Counted from the stretch's first letter, positions 48,979-58,870 are shown. The stretch is DNA of 64,000 nucleotides from Flammeovirgaceae bacterium SG7u.111 (GCA_034044135.1 CP139021.1:2371635-2435634); one strand, 5' to 3'. Numbers and translations: made by a program. Notes: generated by a model not told the origin, from the letters alone.

Positions 48979-50618
48979 TTAGAAACTAAGTTCTCATTTT
49001 CTGTTTCTTCTTTTTTGTTAGAAACAATTGTAGCAAACTTTGCTACTTTTTTAATATTTCCCTCAGCATCTTTAACTGGGTTGTAAATTGCATTCAGCCA
49101 TATATCTTCCCCCTTTGCATTTATCCTTTTGAAAGAACCAGAAAACGATTCTCCACTTGCAAGTTTTTCCCAAAAGGTTTGGTATGAAGCTGATTCTCTT
49201 ATTTCTTTAGGCACAAATATTCGGTGGTGTTTGCCTACTATTTCATCCAGTTCATACCCCGTCGATTGGAGGAACTTTTCATTAGCCTTAAGGATTTCAC
49301 CATTCGTAGTGAACTCGATGGTAGCCATTGCATGGTCTATGCCCTCTAATATTCCTTTCCTTTCCGCAATCAGGTTTTGTTGTTCAGTAATATTATTGGC
49401 AAACTTGATTACTTTAATAACACTTCCGTCTGCATCCAGTATGGGGTTGTAGATTGCATTTAACCAAACAACCTCTCCTTTTGAATTTAACCTTTTGTAA
49501 ATTCCATTAAATGGGTTTCCACTTGCGAGTCTCTTCCAAAATTTTTCGTATAAACCCGATTCAAGTACATCTTTTGAAACAAATATACGGTGATGTTTCC
49601 CCTTGATTTCGCTAAGGGAGTATTTCATGGTTTTGAGGAAGTTTTCATTGGCTGAAACAATTTCACCTGTAGGAGTAAATTCAATAGTAGCCATTGTCGA
49701 ATCAATAGCACCCAGTATGCATCTAGATTCAGCGGAAAAGTTTTCGAGCTCAATGTTTTTCCTGCTTAAGGCTTCTTGCGTAGCCTGCATTTCCTCAAAA
49801 TTTTGCCTAAGCTCTTCCTCTTGGGCTTGTACCATAGAAGCTTTTTGCTGATTTTCTTGTAATAGCTTCTTGGTTTGCAATGTAACCTTCAGACTGGAAA
49901 TAGTCGAGGCAATACTTTCTCCAAGTTTCTCTACAAATTCGATGTGATGTGGTTCAAAAAGGTTGAATGAAGCTAGCTCAACCGTTCCATAAACAGTATC
50001 GTTTATTTTTAAGGGGACGATCAGAATAGCCCTAGGCGGGGCATCGCCCAGTCCTGAAGTGATGTTTATATAATTCTTAGGGATTCTTGTTAGGTAGGTA
50101 GTCTTTTTTTCCAGAAATACTTGACCATTTAAGCCTTGCCCCAACGCTATTTTTTTATCAAGGTGTTTCTTTCTGTTGTAGGCATAACAAGCTGTTAGTT
50201 CTAAATATTGGTCACCTTCAGGTTCATTGTTTAAAATAAATAAACCTCCTTGGTTAGCATTGGTATATTTTACCAAGTTTTTGATAATGCTATCTGAAAG
50301 GCTGGATAAATCATCGTTGTTTTGGCGTAAGATCTCTCCAAATTTGGCTAGCCCCTCAATAGCCCAGTTTCGTTTTTTTTCCTGTTCGTTGATATCATTG
50401 ATTTTTTTGCCCATCTTGGACAATGAATCGGTAAGGTCATGCTTTTGGTTAGAAAAGCTTTCTAAAATGCTAAAGTCAAAGTTCCCATTTTCAACGGAGT
50501 TGATGAATGTAATTGCCGTTTTTATTAGCTCATCTTTTTCGTGAAGTGAATTTTTAGCCTTTTGTAGTGTTGAATGTTTGATTAACCTTAAAGGAATATT
50601 TTTTTTCATCGGGGGCAT
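48975..50618 (-). CDS. GAF-PAS-PAS sensory protein without output domain
   Basis: The product is 547 residues, without membrane segment or signal peptide. Order: a helical start (about 1-85), a GAF domain (about 90-245; QGGLFILNN, LGQGLNGQVFLEKKTTYLT, ILIVPLKINDTVYGTVELAS), a coiled coil (about 245-300; LLQENQQKASMVQAQEEELRQ), and two similar PAS domains (about 305-415 and 425-530), each with GEI..AN..FL, GKHHRIFV, W.RLASG..F.G and W.NAIYNP, the style found in PAS-containing chemotaxis receptors. There is no kinase, MCP, GGDEF or DNA-binding end, so it must signal through a partner. It is followed by the terminator shared with glgB. ATGs at 50618 and 50609 are equally possible. Confidence 0.85.
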   Translation of the reverse strand: MPPMKKNIPLRLIKHSTLQKAKNSLHEKDELIKTAITFINSVENGNFDFSILESFSNQKHDLTDSLSKMGKKINDINEQEKKRNWAIEGLAKFGEILRQNNDDLSSLSDSIIKNLVKYTNANQGGLFILNNEPEGDQYLELTACYAYNRKKHLDKKIALGQGLNGQVFLEKKTTYLTRIPKNYINITSGLGDAPPRAILIVPLKINDTVYGTVELASFNLFEPHHIEFVEKLGESIASTISSLKVTLQTKKLLQENQQKASMVQAQEEELRQNFEEMQATQEALSRKNIELENFSAESRCILGAIDSTMATIEFTPTGEIVSANENFLKTMKYSLSEIKGKHHRIFVSKDVLESGLYEKFWKRLASGNPFNGIYKRLNSKGEVVWLNAIYNPILDADGSVIKVIKFANNITEQQNLIAERKGILEGIDHAMATIEFTTNGEILKANEKFLQSTGYELDEIVGKHHRIFVPKEIRESASYQTFWEKLASGESFSGSFKRINAKGEDIWLNAIYNPVKDAEGNIKKVAKFATIVSNKKEETENENLVSN

Positions 50619-50874
50619 TGGAATTGTAATTTTGTTTAATTAATAACGATTTTAGGTTTAACGTTAAGGGTTTGTGGAATTGTATGATGTATAAAATGTT
50701 GCGAGTATGTTCGCTTTTGTTAACTCAAATCCATTAGGTAAGAAACGGATGTTGTGAATTTTGATATTAAACCCAAAGACATACCATTCCCATAGCTTTT
50801 TGGTATATCAAAAGGGTATATCAAAAGCTGATAAATTCATTGGACGACTCTCAAGAAAACAGTAACGTTATAGC
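50619..50874. other. Spacer with a short repeat
   Basis: A GGTATATCAAAA direct repeat near 50800-50830 is flanked by AGCTTTT and AAAAGCT. No gene is seen. Confidence 0.35.
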
Positions 50875-52317
50875 TTACCAAAAAGAACTCTCTTCTTTAA
50901 GCTCTTCAGTAAGTTGGAGTTGAGCAGCAAAATCCATCATATTTTCCTTTGGAATCCTACCTCTTCCTTTGTTGCTTAGTATAATTATGTTGTTACCAGT
51001 GGTAAATTGCACCTCGTTGTTAACGTCTTGCAGCTTCAATGAATTGGGTATACGCCTTCTTAGCGTAGTGTGCCAGCCCTGTTGCCCATTTACCACCAGT
51101 GAATCTTTGGGGTTTCTTTTGGAAGGAGAGTAACCTACTGAGAATATTTTTTGCGCAAGACTGTCGGAATTGTAGCGTTGGATAAAATATTCCCAAGCAC
51201 CTAGCTCGTTTGTGTTCCTAAAAACCGATTTGGAGAAAATACCTCCTTCTCTGAGCACTGCCAAATTTCCTTTGCTCGATTCTCTGTTTATTTCTACCGT
51301 AAAGGCAATTAGCTGGTTTTCAGGATTGGGACTGGTGGGCAAGGTGGTAAATGTATTGTAGAAATGTGTATAATGTGTAATCCCTTCTGTGCCTCCAAAT
51401 TTTTTGGCGAAAGCCATTATTTGTTCTTCTTTACACTTGGCCGACTGCAAAAAATACAGGAAACCTTGGCTTTCGTCGCTCAGCACCATGTAGCGAATCA
51501 ACCTGCCTTTTTTTGGTTCAATATTGACCAAATATCCTTTTAGTGGTGAATAGGCATCAATAGTTACGGGTAGCATTTCTTCAAAATCATAGTCCCGTGT
51601 ATCCATTATTTTCTTGGCAAAATGTTCAGCAATGTTGTCTCCGTAAGGATGCGTAGATTTGAGCTTCATCACTTGGGCGGTGAAATTCCCGCCAATGAGG
51701 TCATCTTGGTAAACACCTTCTGCCACGCAGCTCGAATTATAAATCAGCTTTTGGGGAATAATGCCCCTTGGATAATCAGGTACTTTACTTTTCATTAGAG
51801 AAATTCTCATTACCTCTACGCTGTCCAGCGTATTTATAATAGTGGCTTCAAGCAACTGGAAAGCATTGCTGAAGTGGAGCTTTTGAGCCGTTTCGTTTAT
51901 TTTGGCATCTACGGTAGGTGGCTGAGTCGCTAGGTTGAAATTTTCAAAATCATTTTCGTTTATTGCTTTAATCTCATCCTTTAGCGAGTTGAAGTTGATG
52001 ATGTCAATACTTAAAATACCATAGCTGTCTTCGTATTTTATTTTATTGGCCATGGTTTCTTCCAAGCTAGAATAAGCATCGGCGACTACTAAATACCACT
52101 CCCCTTCTTTTTTGTCTTTGTGAAGAAGCAAATAGGGAGAGATTCCCATGCTTTTTACACGTTGGATTGTTTTTATGGCATCTCCTATGAGCCTGTATTT
52201 ACCAATTTGGATGGCGTATGGCGTCGTTTCGTCAAACTGTTCGGTTTGGCAAGAACTAAAAAGATAAATAAGTATAAATGAAAAGGCTGTTGATCGAAAG
52301 AAACTAAGAGTTTGCAT
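50875..52317 (-). CDS. Large lipoprotein with a SPOR-like N-terminal part
   Basis: The frame is open from 52383; the Met at 52317 begins an SPII signal (FSFILIYLFSSC), giving 480 residues. Right after the Cys, residues about 30-105 (YAIQIGKYRLIGDAIKTIQRV, SPYLLLHKDKKEGEWYLVVADAYSSLEET) resemble a SPOR peptidoglycan-binding repeat: an aromatic start, helix, LL strand and a W-Y-V strand. The rest (about 110-480) is unrecognised and has few Cys. It may sit near the septum or bind cell-wall glycan. No operon partner: the next gene upstream (GH97) starts beyond a terminator. Function unknown. Confidence 0.7.
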   Translation of the reverse strand: MQTLSFFRSTAFSFILIYLFSSCQTEQFDETTPYAIQIGKYRLIGDAIKTIQRVKSMGISPYLLLHKDKKEGEWYLVVADAYSSLEETMANKIKYEDSYGILSIDIINFNSLKDEIKAINENDFENFNLATQPPTVDAKINETAQKLHFSNAFQLLEATIINTLDSVEVMRISLMKSKVPDYPRGIIPQKLIYNSSCVAEGVYQDDLIGGNFTAQVMKLKSTHPYGDNIAEHFAKKIMDTRDYDFEEMLPVTIDAYSPLKGYLVNIEPKKGRLIRYMVLSDESQGFLYFLQSAKCKEEQIMAFAKKFGGTEGITHYTHFYNTFTTLPTSPNPENQLIAFTVEINRESSKGNLAVLREGGIFSKSVFRNTNELGAWEYFIQRYNSDSLAQKIFSVGYSPSKRNPKDSLVVNGQQGWHTTLRRRIPNSLKLQDVNNEVQFTTGNNIIILSNKGRGRIPKENMMDFAAQLQLTEELKEESSFW

Positions 52318-52489
52318 TTTCTTATAGCTGTTGTGATTTACGGTTTTGGGCTTATGTTTACTTTGTAAAATAAAGAGTAGCATTTACCCGCTCTGTCAAT
52401 TGCTATCGACAAGTTATAAAGCCTTTTTGTAACGAGAAAATGAAATGGGGAAAAAGTGCTTTTGGCGAAGTATAACTGGATTTTGTAAA

Positions 52490-52524
52490 TGAAAAAAAGG
52501 CTAGCGTGTTGCTAACCTTTTTAG
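52490..52524 (-). terminator. Terminator after the GH97 gene
   Basis: On minus, AAAAAGGTTAGC and GCTAGCCTTTTTTT pair around AACAC. It lies about 20 bp after the stop at 52545. Confidence 0.8.
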
Positions 52525-52544
52525 TGTAAATTTTCAATAACCAA

Positions 52545-54473
52545 CTACTCCCCACGGACAACAAAACCTCCGTAAGGCTTCAATTCTACTTTCAGCTTAC
52601 TTAGTTCGTCTTGTGCCAAGTTTCGGATTGAGAAATCACGAGAACCATCTCCATCTCCAATGAACTTTCCCGAAGATAGGGTCAGTTGGGTCAAATCTAG
52701 CTCAATGCTTTTGTCCGTATTTTCCCCGTTGATTCCACCAATGTACCATATGTGTCCACTTCGGCGAGCCATTACCACGTACTTTCCAGGGTAGCCATCC
52801 AAGAGAACCGTTTCATCCCATTTTCGAGGGAATTCTTGCAAGTAGCTTTTTACATAATCGGGCACAGTTGCCATTCCTTCAGGGTTTTCTGCCATATGCT
52901 GTATACCTGAATAGAATAAAGTGGGCAAAGCAAGTTCAAAACCATTTCGTGTTCTTCTCTGTATATTGGGGATTTCTCCAAAACACATGGGTGTGAAATC
53001 CATCGGGTCGAATACATTTCTAGTGAAAGGTATAGTTGCACAATGCTCAGGTTGCAAATCTGCGACGTTTTGATCAAATGTAATAAATTCTTGCCCCTTA
53101 ATGGACTCCATAGTCATTAGGTGTGGGTAGGTTCGGTGCCAGCCCCTTGGAAGTGTAGCTCCATGGAAATTGATCATCAATTTGTATTCAGCGGCATCTC
53201 GTAAAATATCATGGTAATAGTTGATCATGGATTGCCCATCTCCTCCAAAAAAATCTATCTTAAGCCCTTTTACACCCATTTTATGTAGTTTGGCAAATTC
53301 TTCTCTACGTGTTTCCCCATCCATCATTTTGTCCCTCGGAGTGTAAGGGGTTGTATTCCAGTCTCCAGCTGAATTATACCAAAGGATTATTCCGATATTT
53401 TGCGAGTCGGCATATTTTACGAGCTCTTCAGCTTTTTCATAACCAATTTTACGGTCCCAATCGGCATCGACCAAGCAGTAATTCCAGTTCATGGACTTAG
53501 CATAGTCAACGAAGCGTTTTTGGACAGGGTAAACCGTGCTATCATCTTTGTACAACACCCAGCTCCATGCTGAAATGCCTGGCGCTATCCAATCTGTTGT
53601 CATCTCCATTTGAGGCGCAGCCAAGTCGGTTCCCAAGTTTGATCCTACTACAGTTTTCAAGCTGCCAATTACCATGAAGCGCCAAGGTGATTCCCATGTA
53701 CCTTCAATTTCAGGGTTCAGTGCCGCTCCTGAAGCCATTACTTCTTCTTTTTGTGGGAAATCAATGGTGAAAATTCCATTGCTGTTGTCTAGCCTAGAAG
53801 CGCAGTATTCATCACCTAGGTTCGTCTCGCTTATTAGTACATTGCAGTTTTTTAATTCGAAAAGGGCGGGGAAGACCCACCCAGATTTGGTAGGGGAAGG
53901 AGTAGTTAGCGAAACTCCCTGAAAATAAGCTTCTTCATAAGATGGGTTGGAACTTTCCCAACCAGTTTTTGCCTTGGACATAGGCTGAATCCAAGCCTTG
54001 GTGTCATCGGGGAAGTTGAATTCGGTGAGTTCATTTGAAATGGTTAATGGGGTTGGGGTAACTCCTTCGTATCGGAAAGCAACTCCGTCGTTGGAAAGCT
54101 GGAAAATGATCGTTAGCACTTGTTGCTTGTCATCTTTAAATTCGAATTTACGTTGGTTAGCTTCATAGTTTGATGATGCGGCTTTACCATGAACCAATTC
54201 ATAGAAATCATTTACTAGAATGGTTTCAGATGTATTCTGAAGTTTCCATTTGTTTGTTTCTCCAAACTCAATACCCAACTTGGAGCCGCGAAGGATGGTG
54301 TCGCTTTGGTAGATTGCGTTATAAAAAATCTCCCCACCTTTTTCTTCCACAGATACAGTAATTTTCCCATCGGGACTGCTAATGATTTCAACTGTTTTTT
54401 TTCTACTACAAGCTGAGAGCAGTAGGGCGCCGATGGCGATTAGTACAAATTTTTTAATGATTTTCATATTCAA
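52545..54473 (-). CDS. GH97 glycoside hydrolase lipoprotein
   Basis: The product is 642 residues with an SPII signal (VLIAIGALLLSAC, Cys22). N-terminal GH97 domain (about 30-290, starting VEIISSPDGKITVSVEEKGGEIFY), catalytic (beta/alpha)8 barrel (about 300-560; DWIAPGISAWSW, NYCLVDADWD, VKGLKIDFFGGDGQ, NFHGATLPRGWHRTYPHLMTMESIKG) and C-terminal domain (about 570-642). The KIDFFGGDGQ motif has an Asp at the place of the retaining nucleophile, like alpha-galactosidase GH97 members and unlike inverting SusB; this is an inference. It acts in the periplasm or on the surface. It is not in a visible polysaccharide locus. The Met at codon 3 is an alternative start. Confidence 0.92.
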   Translation of the reverse strand: MNMKIIKKFVLIAIGALLLSACSRKKTVEIISSPDGKITVSVEEKGGEIFYNAIYQSDTILRGSKLGIEFGETNKWKLQNTSETILVNDFYELVHGKAASSNYEANQRKFEFKDDKQQVLTIIFQLSNDGVAFRYEGVTPTPLTISNELTEFNFPDDTKAWIQPMSKAKTGWESSNPSYEEAYFQGVSLTTPSPTKSGWVFPALFELKNCNVLISETNLGDEYCASRLDNSNGIFTIDFPQKEEVMASGAALNPEIEGTWESPWRFMVIGSLKTVVGSNLGTDLAAPQMEMTTDWIAPGISAWSWVLYKDDSTVYPVQKRFVDYAKSMNWNYCLVDADWDRKIGYEKAEELVKYADSQNIGIILWYNSAGDWNTTPYTPRDKMMDGETRREEFAKLHKMGVKGLKIDFFGGDGQSMINYYHDILRDAAEYKLMINFHGATLPRGWHRTYPHLMTMESIKGQEFITFDQNVADLQPEHCATIPFTRNVFDPMDFTPMCFGEIPNIQRRTRNGFELALPTLFYSGIQHMAENPEGMATVPDYVKSYLQEFPRKWDETVLLDGYPGKYVVMARRSGHIWYIGGINGENTDKSIELDLTQLTLSSGKFIGDGDGSRDFSIRNLAQDELSKLKVELKPYGGFVVRGE

Positions 54474-54835
54474 GTTAGTTTGAGGTGATTAAAAAATCAC
54501 ATGTTAAATTAGGCTAATGGCATTCTTTTTCAGATTTATATCCAGTTTTGTCATCCTTTTTATAAAATGAATGCGATAAATAAGTGTCAAATATACATAT
54601 ATAAAGATTCACTTTGAGTAATTCTGCTTTTTTGAGACCTTTTTCTTTTTTCCTAAATAAAATTCTACTAAAGTTTGAGCTTGATTTTTAATTAACTGCA
54701 GCATAATTCATAGTTTGCAAAAAAATATCGTCTCATCGTAGAAGAGTTTGAAAAGGTTCAACTTTTTGTAGTCACTTAACTGTTGTTCTTTTGAGAATTT
54801 CATTATAGTGTGAAGGGTTTTTTAATTGAAAAAAA
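54474..54835. other. Divergent region, nothing recognised
   Basis: About 360 bp between GH97 (minus) and the amine oxidase gene (plus), very A/T-rich. It must contain both promoters; no clear operator or hairpin was found. Confidence 0.4.
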
Positions 54836-56110
54836 ATGAAAGTCATAGTAATCGGTGCGGGGATTTCAGGCTTGTACGCTGCTTATTTGCTCAAGCTTAA
54901 AGGTTTTGAGGTAACGGTGTTGGAGGCTACCAAGCGATATGGGGGAAGAATCCGATCTGTCCAAAGTGCGGAGGGTGAGCCTTTGGAACTTGGAGCAGAA
55001 TTTATTCATGGGCAATATTCTTTGTTGAAGGAATATGTGGCGCAAAAGGGTATAGGTACCTATAGGGCAAAAGGTAAATCCTTTTTATACTATAAAGGAG
55101 TGCTTAAAAACGAGGACAAATGGCTGGAAAAAATCCCCGAGTTGAAATTTGTATTTGACTTTTTCGAGAACTTTTGGAAATATAGGGAGCATGAGCTTAC
55201 GGTGGATAATTTTATCAAAAAGGATGTTGTGCTTTCCAAGTTTCGGGTATTAATGGATGTTTTTGCCGTGGAGTATGGTACGAGCAATAGTCGTTTGGGC
55301 TTGAGAAGCTTAGCTGCCACGGAGCAAATGTGGTCGGCTGGGCAGAAGGATTATAAAATCCAGAGCCAGATGATCCGGGTTTTGGATGAGTTTGTTCAGT
55401 TGCTCCATGGGAATATTATTTACGAAAAACCTATTTCCGAAATCAACTACTCGGAGAGCAAGGTTCAGGCGGTATCCTTAGATGAGAAAATATATACTGC
55501 CGATGCGGTGTTGGTAACAGTACCAGTTTCGGTGCTCAAAAAGAAGATTATCAAGTTTATTCCAAGCCTGCCTGCCGAGAAAACAGCTGCTTTCCATAGG
55601 CTGGGCATGGGTGCTGGGATGAAAATAGTGTTGAAGTTTCGTAAGCAGTTTTGGAAGAAAAAAATGTTTGAAATATGGGGGAGTAAACTTTGCCCTACGT
55701 ATTATTCTCCTTTTCCAAGGCAAGAAAAAACAGAAAATTACTTGATTGGCTATGTTACAGGAGTAAAAGCAGAATATTTGGGTAGTTTAGGCAACAAGGC
55801 AGTTGACTTGATCGTAAATGAACTTGATGAAATTTTTGGTAGCAATATTGCATCAACTAACTTAGAAGAAAGCACATTGATGGATTGGGGTAAAGAACCT
55901 TATATATGGGGGATGTATTCTTATGATAAGCCAAACTCGGAAGGCATGCGCGAAGAGTTGGCAAAACCTATTGATGATAAGGTGTTTTTTGCGGGGGAGG
56001 CTACTAACTACAACGGGCATCCGGCCACCTTACACGGAGCCATGGAAACTGCAGAAAGAGCGGTTTTTGAACTTAACGAGAAAAGAGAGAACAGGTATTT
56101 TTTGACATAG
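54836..56110 (+). CDS. Flavin monoamine oxidase family protein
   Basis: The product is 424 residues, cytoplasmic. The FAD-binding Rossmann start VIGAGISGLYAAYLLKLKGFEVTVLEA (about 3-31) is followed by the GGRIRS motif and LGAEFIHG. The C-terminal FAD block is FFAGEATNYNGHPATLHGAMETAERA (about 385-410). The amine oxidase domain is complete; substrate residues between (MKIVLKFRKQFW, WGKEPYIWGMYSY) are typical. The substrate (polyamine, monoamine or amino acid) cannot be read. Single gene without close partners. Confidence 0.9.
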   Translation: MKVIVIGAGISGLYAAYLLKLKGFEVTVLEATKRYGGRIRSVQSAEGEPLELGAEFIHGQYSLLKEYVAQKGIGTYRAKGKSFLYYKGVLKNEDKWLEKIPELKFVFDFFENFWKYREHELTVDNFIKKDVVLSKFRVLMDVFAVEYGTSNSRLGLRSLAATEQMWSAGQKDYKIQSQMIRVLDEFVQLLHGNIIYEKPISEINYSESKVQAVSLDEKIYTADAVLVTVPVSVLKKKIIKFIPSLPAEKTAAFHRLGMGAGMKIVLKFRKQFWKKKMFEIWGSKLCPTYYSPFPRQEKTENYLIGYVTGVKAEYLGSLGNKAVDLIVNELDEIFGSNIASTNLEESTLMDWGKEPYIWGMYSYDKPNSEGMREELAKPIDDKVFFAGEATNYNGHPATLHGAMETAERAVFELNEKRENRYFLT

Positions 56111-56599
56111 ACCATTCCCTGTTTGTCTTCTATCAATCAAAAAAAGTTTCTGAGCAAAAGAATCTAGACTTAGCAAAATGTTTTAGGGTATTGTGAAAAG
56201 GCTAGCGTAAAAAGGTTGAAAATCACTTGTTTAAGCTTGAAGGTAAAGGGTAACCTATCATGTTTAATGAAGATAAACCACATTGCGGAAGCCAAATGAA
56301 AGATAAATGCCCCAAATGTTTGGATTAAAAACAATTGATAGGTGAATCATGTATTGGTTTTACTTATTTTATGAATGTTTTTCGTTCAATTACAAAGGGG
56401 ATGTACCTGCTTAAAACAAGTTTTTATACATTTGAAGAACTGCTTTTTTGAATGAGGGCGATTGTTAGATTTATCGGTTTTAGTGCTAAAGTGGTAAATG
56501 TGGCATTTTTGCATAAAAAACCAAAAGTTTAATTTCGCTCTAAAAACTAAACGTCAGTCAAATTCTTAATTAAGAAAACTCAGTATTAATTTTATATCT
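56111..56599. other. Intergenic, nothing recognised
   Basis: About 490 bp of A/T-rich DNA between two plus-strand genes. No hairpin with a T run, no open frame with a credible start and no repeat was found. It probably contains the promoter of the FecR-like/CHASE2 pair. Confidence 0.4.
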
Positions 56600-57430
56600 A
56601 TGAAATTTATCAGCGCAGTTATTATTTGGGTTCTATGTGCCGTAGCAGTACAGGCCCAAACGTATTATGTTGTTCATGTAAAGGGAAATATCGAAACCAA
56701 GAGTAATAATGAAGCTCTCAAAGTGGGGGCAAAGGTTTCGGCAGACGACGAGCTTCGGTTCATAACCCAAGATGCGACAGCAGTAGTAATGAGCCGTGAA
56801 AAGGGCAGGATGATTTTGAACGGAAAAAAATCGACAAAATCAGCCGATGGCGAGTTTTTGAGCTTTGTAAAAGATGTGTTGCTTCCTATGGAAAGTAACC
56901 TAAAAATGAGCACTAGAGGCGATTATAGAAATATTCAAGATTTCAAAGGCTTCTTTGGCGAAGGGAAATATGTGATTATAGGTGAAGAGCTTGTGCTTAC
57001 ACCGAACAAAACTAAATTCCCAGTAGATGATAAGAAGTCATTTATCTACCGTTACGAAACAGACTCTAGACCAGTCAACAAGAAGGTGCATATTGAAGGT
57101 GATAACTTGGTGCTCAACAAGACTAGGTTGTACAAAACACATGGTGTAATGGTGGATCCAGAAAACACCGAGCCGGTAGATTTGATCTATTTCGACATGG
57201 AAACCAAAGACATGCAGTCTTTAGCCAAATTCAAACCTGTTTTCGTAGATGAAGAGACATTGATAATGGAGCTTCAATCTGTTGCCTCATTCATCAGGAG
57301 CAATGGTATTTTACCAGAGGACAAAATTCCTGGAGAGCTTTATCAGTTTGTGCTTGACGTGCACGGCCAGACCAACAAGGGATTATTTGAAGAATGGTTG
57401 CTTTCAAAAGACTTGATTTCTAAAAATTAG
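56600..57430 (+). CDS. Exported FecR-like protein paired with CHASE2
   Basis: The product is 276 residues with a signal peptide (1-20, VLCAVAVQAQ). Residues about 22-75 (YVVHVKGNIETKSNNEALKVGAKVSADDELRFI, then AVVMSREKGRMILN) have the build of a FecR-like beta domain: a GNIE strand, KVGAKVSADDEL turn and later a strand ending in a Gly. The rest is unrecognised. It is followed 64 bp later by the CHASE2 gene; FecR-like/CHASE2 pairs are known in other bacteria as periplasmic sensing modules. Location: periplasm. The FecR link is by pattern, the pairing is seen. Confidence 0.68.
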   Translation: MKFISAVIIWVLCAVAVQAQTYYVVHVKGNIETKSNNEALKVGAKVSADDELRFITQDATAVVMSREKGRMILNGKKSTKSADGEFLSFVKDVLLPMESNLKMSTRGDYRNIQDFKGFFGEGKYVIIGEELVLTPNKTKFPVDDKKSFIYRYETDSRPVNKKVHIEGDNLVLNKTRLYKTHGVMVDPENTEPVDLIYFDMETKDMQSLAKFKPVFVDEETLIMELQSVASFIRSNGILPEDKIPGELYQFVLDVHGQTNKGLFEEWLLSKDLISKN

Positions 57431-57494
57431 TTTTAGGCTGTAATAAACCAAGGCTTGCTCGTTGTTGGTTTAAACGATATTGGAAACAAAAAGA

Positions 57495-58778
57495 ATGGGC
57501 AAAAAAATAAAATCGATGTTGGGATTGGGCGTGTCAATGTTGCACGCCCTTTTTCTTATCATTGTCACACTGGTCTACCTGTCGCTTCCCTTTACGCTCG
57601 ACGACGAGGTTGTGCTTATCCAAGTAACCGCAGCCGTTAAAAACAAGCTGTTGAAGCAAAAGAGAAAGCCTGATAGGGACAGGTTCATGTTTGTAAACGT
57701 ATCTTGGGACAAGCAACTGATTGATAGGATAGATACAAACGGTATTCCGTTGGGAAACCAAGCCATTACCAACCGCGAGTCATTGGCTAAGTTGCTCAAT
57801 GTATTCAACCAAAAACCCGACAATCACAAGTTCCTGCTCATTGACGTTAACTTCCTCGACCCCTCACCGCATGATGCTGCACTACAGAAGGAGTTCTTGA
57901 AAATTAAAAACTGCGTCATGTCTTACCACAAAGATGCTAAGGGGAAACCTGTTTACCCCATCATAAAAGGACCTCTAGGACTTTCGGATATGATAGTAGA
58001 TGATGAGGAAAAAGACTTAGTATTGAAGTACCATCTCATCCAAGGAGATTCTCTGAAAACTACACCTTTGCTCATGTATGAGACCATTCATGGCAAAAAG
58101 TATGAAAAAGGCTTTCTGTTCGATAAAATAGGCGATTCTAGAATTTTCAACTCATTCGTTCTTGATCACCCCGTTGATAATTTTGACGTATTTAAAAATA
58201 ACGAGTACAATTATTATTACATAAATGAGCTTTTGTTTTTCCCACCCGAGGTAATTCAGGAGTTTGCCAAAGATAGGATAGTAATAGTCGGTGACTTTGA
58301 AGACCAAGATATCCATAACACTATTTATGGGAAGACACCTGGCCCTATTGTGCTGGTCAATGCTTTTTTAGCCTTAGAATATGGCGATAATATCATTTCA
58401 CCTTATTTCCTTTTGTTACTGTTTATTGCCTTTACCCTCATTTCCTACAAGGCTCTTACGGTCAGGGATCCAGTTACTGTTTTTGTAGAAAAGAAATTTG
58501 CGGGCTACAACTTTGTGGTAGAAATGACGGTTGATGTCACTTTTTACCTTGTGTACTTTGGGCTGATCTCTATTATAAGTTACGTATTTTTTCAAATCCA
58601 CCTTACTATTTTGTTCTTGTCCTTCTACATGAACTTCTTGGAAATGGGGATAGTAGCATTGGACAAACGAAAGAAAGAGAAAAAGGAGAAGAAACTTGCG
58701 GCTGCTAATAAAGAACCTAAAAACAGTCGAGGTGATGATGAGGAAGAAAGTGCTGATTTGAGTGAAAAAGAAAAATAA
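57495..58778 (+). CDS. CHASE2 domain membrane protein without kinase
   Basis: The frame is open from a TTG at 57480; the ATG at 57495 gives 427 residues. One membrane segment at about 13-33, an extracytoplasmic CHASE2-like part (about 40-290; FMFVNVSWDKQLIDRID, FLLIDVNFLDPSPHDAAL, DRIVIVGDFEDQDIHNTIYG, TPGPIVLVNAFLALEYGDNI) and three more membrane segments (about 298-315, 340-365 and 368-395), then a charged tail (KRKKEKKEKK ... EEESADLSEKEK). CHASE2 receptors normally go on to a kinase or cyclase after the third segment; here only about 45 charged residues follow. It probably signals through a partner or only senses. Next downstream on plus is the ECF sigma gene. Confidence 0.8.
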   Translation: MGKKIKSMLGLGVSMLHALFLIIVTLVYLSLPFTLDDEVVLIQVTAAVKNKLLKQKRKPDRDRFMFVNVSWDKQLIDRIDTNGIPLGNQAITNRESLAKLLNVFNQKPDNHKFLLIDVNFLDPSPHDAALQKEFLKIKNCVMSYHKDAKGKPVYPIIKGPLGLSDMIVDDEEKDLVLKYHLIQGDSLKTTPLLMYETIHGKKYEKGFLFDKIGDSRIFNSFVLDHPVDNFDVFKNNEYNYYYINELLFFPPEVIQEFAKDRIVIVGDFEDQDIHNTIYGKTPGPIVLVNAFLALEYGDNIISPYFLLLLFIAFTLISYKALTVRDPVTVFVEKKFAGYNFVVEMTVDVTFYLVYFGLISIISYVFFQIHLTILFLSFYMNFLEMGIVALDKRKKEKKEKKLAAANKEPKNSRGDDEEESADLSEKEK

Positions 58779-58824
58779 GAGATGCCTACATTAAGCGGAT
58801 AATTTTAGTTGTTTTGATCTATTC

Positions 58825-58870
58825 AAAAGCCGAAAATCCTAAGTATAGGAGTTTCGGCTTTTTTTTATTT
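58825..58870 (+). terminator. Terminator after the CHASE2 gene
   Basis: AAAGCCGAAAATCCT pairs with AGGAGTTTCGGCTTT with small bulges and is followed by a T run, about 45 bp after the stop. Confidence 0.85.
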
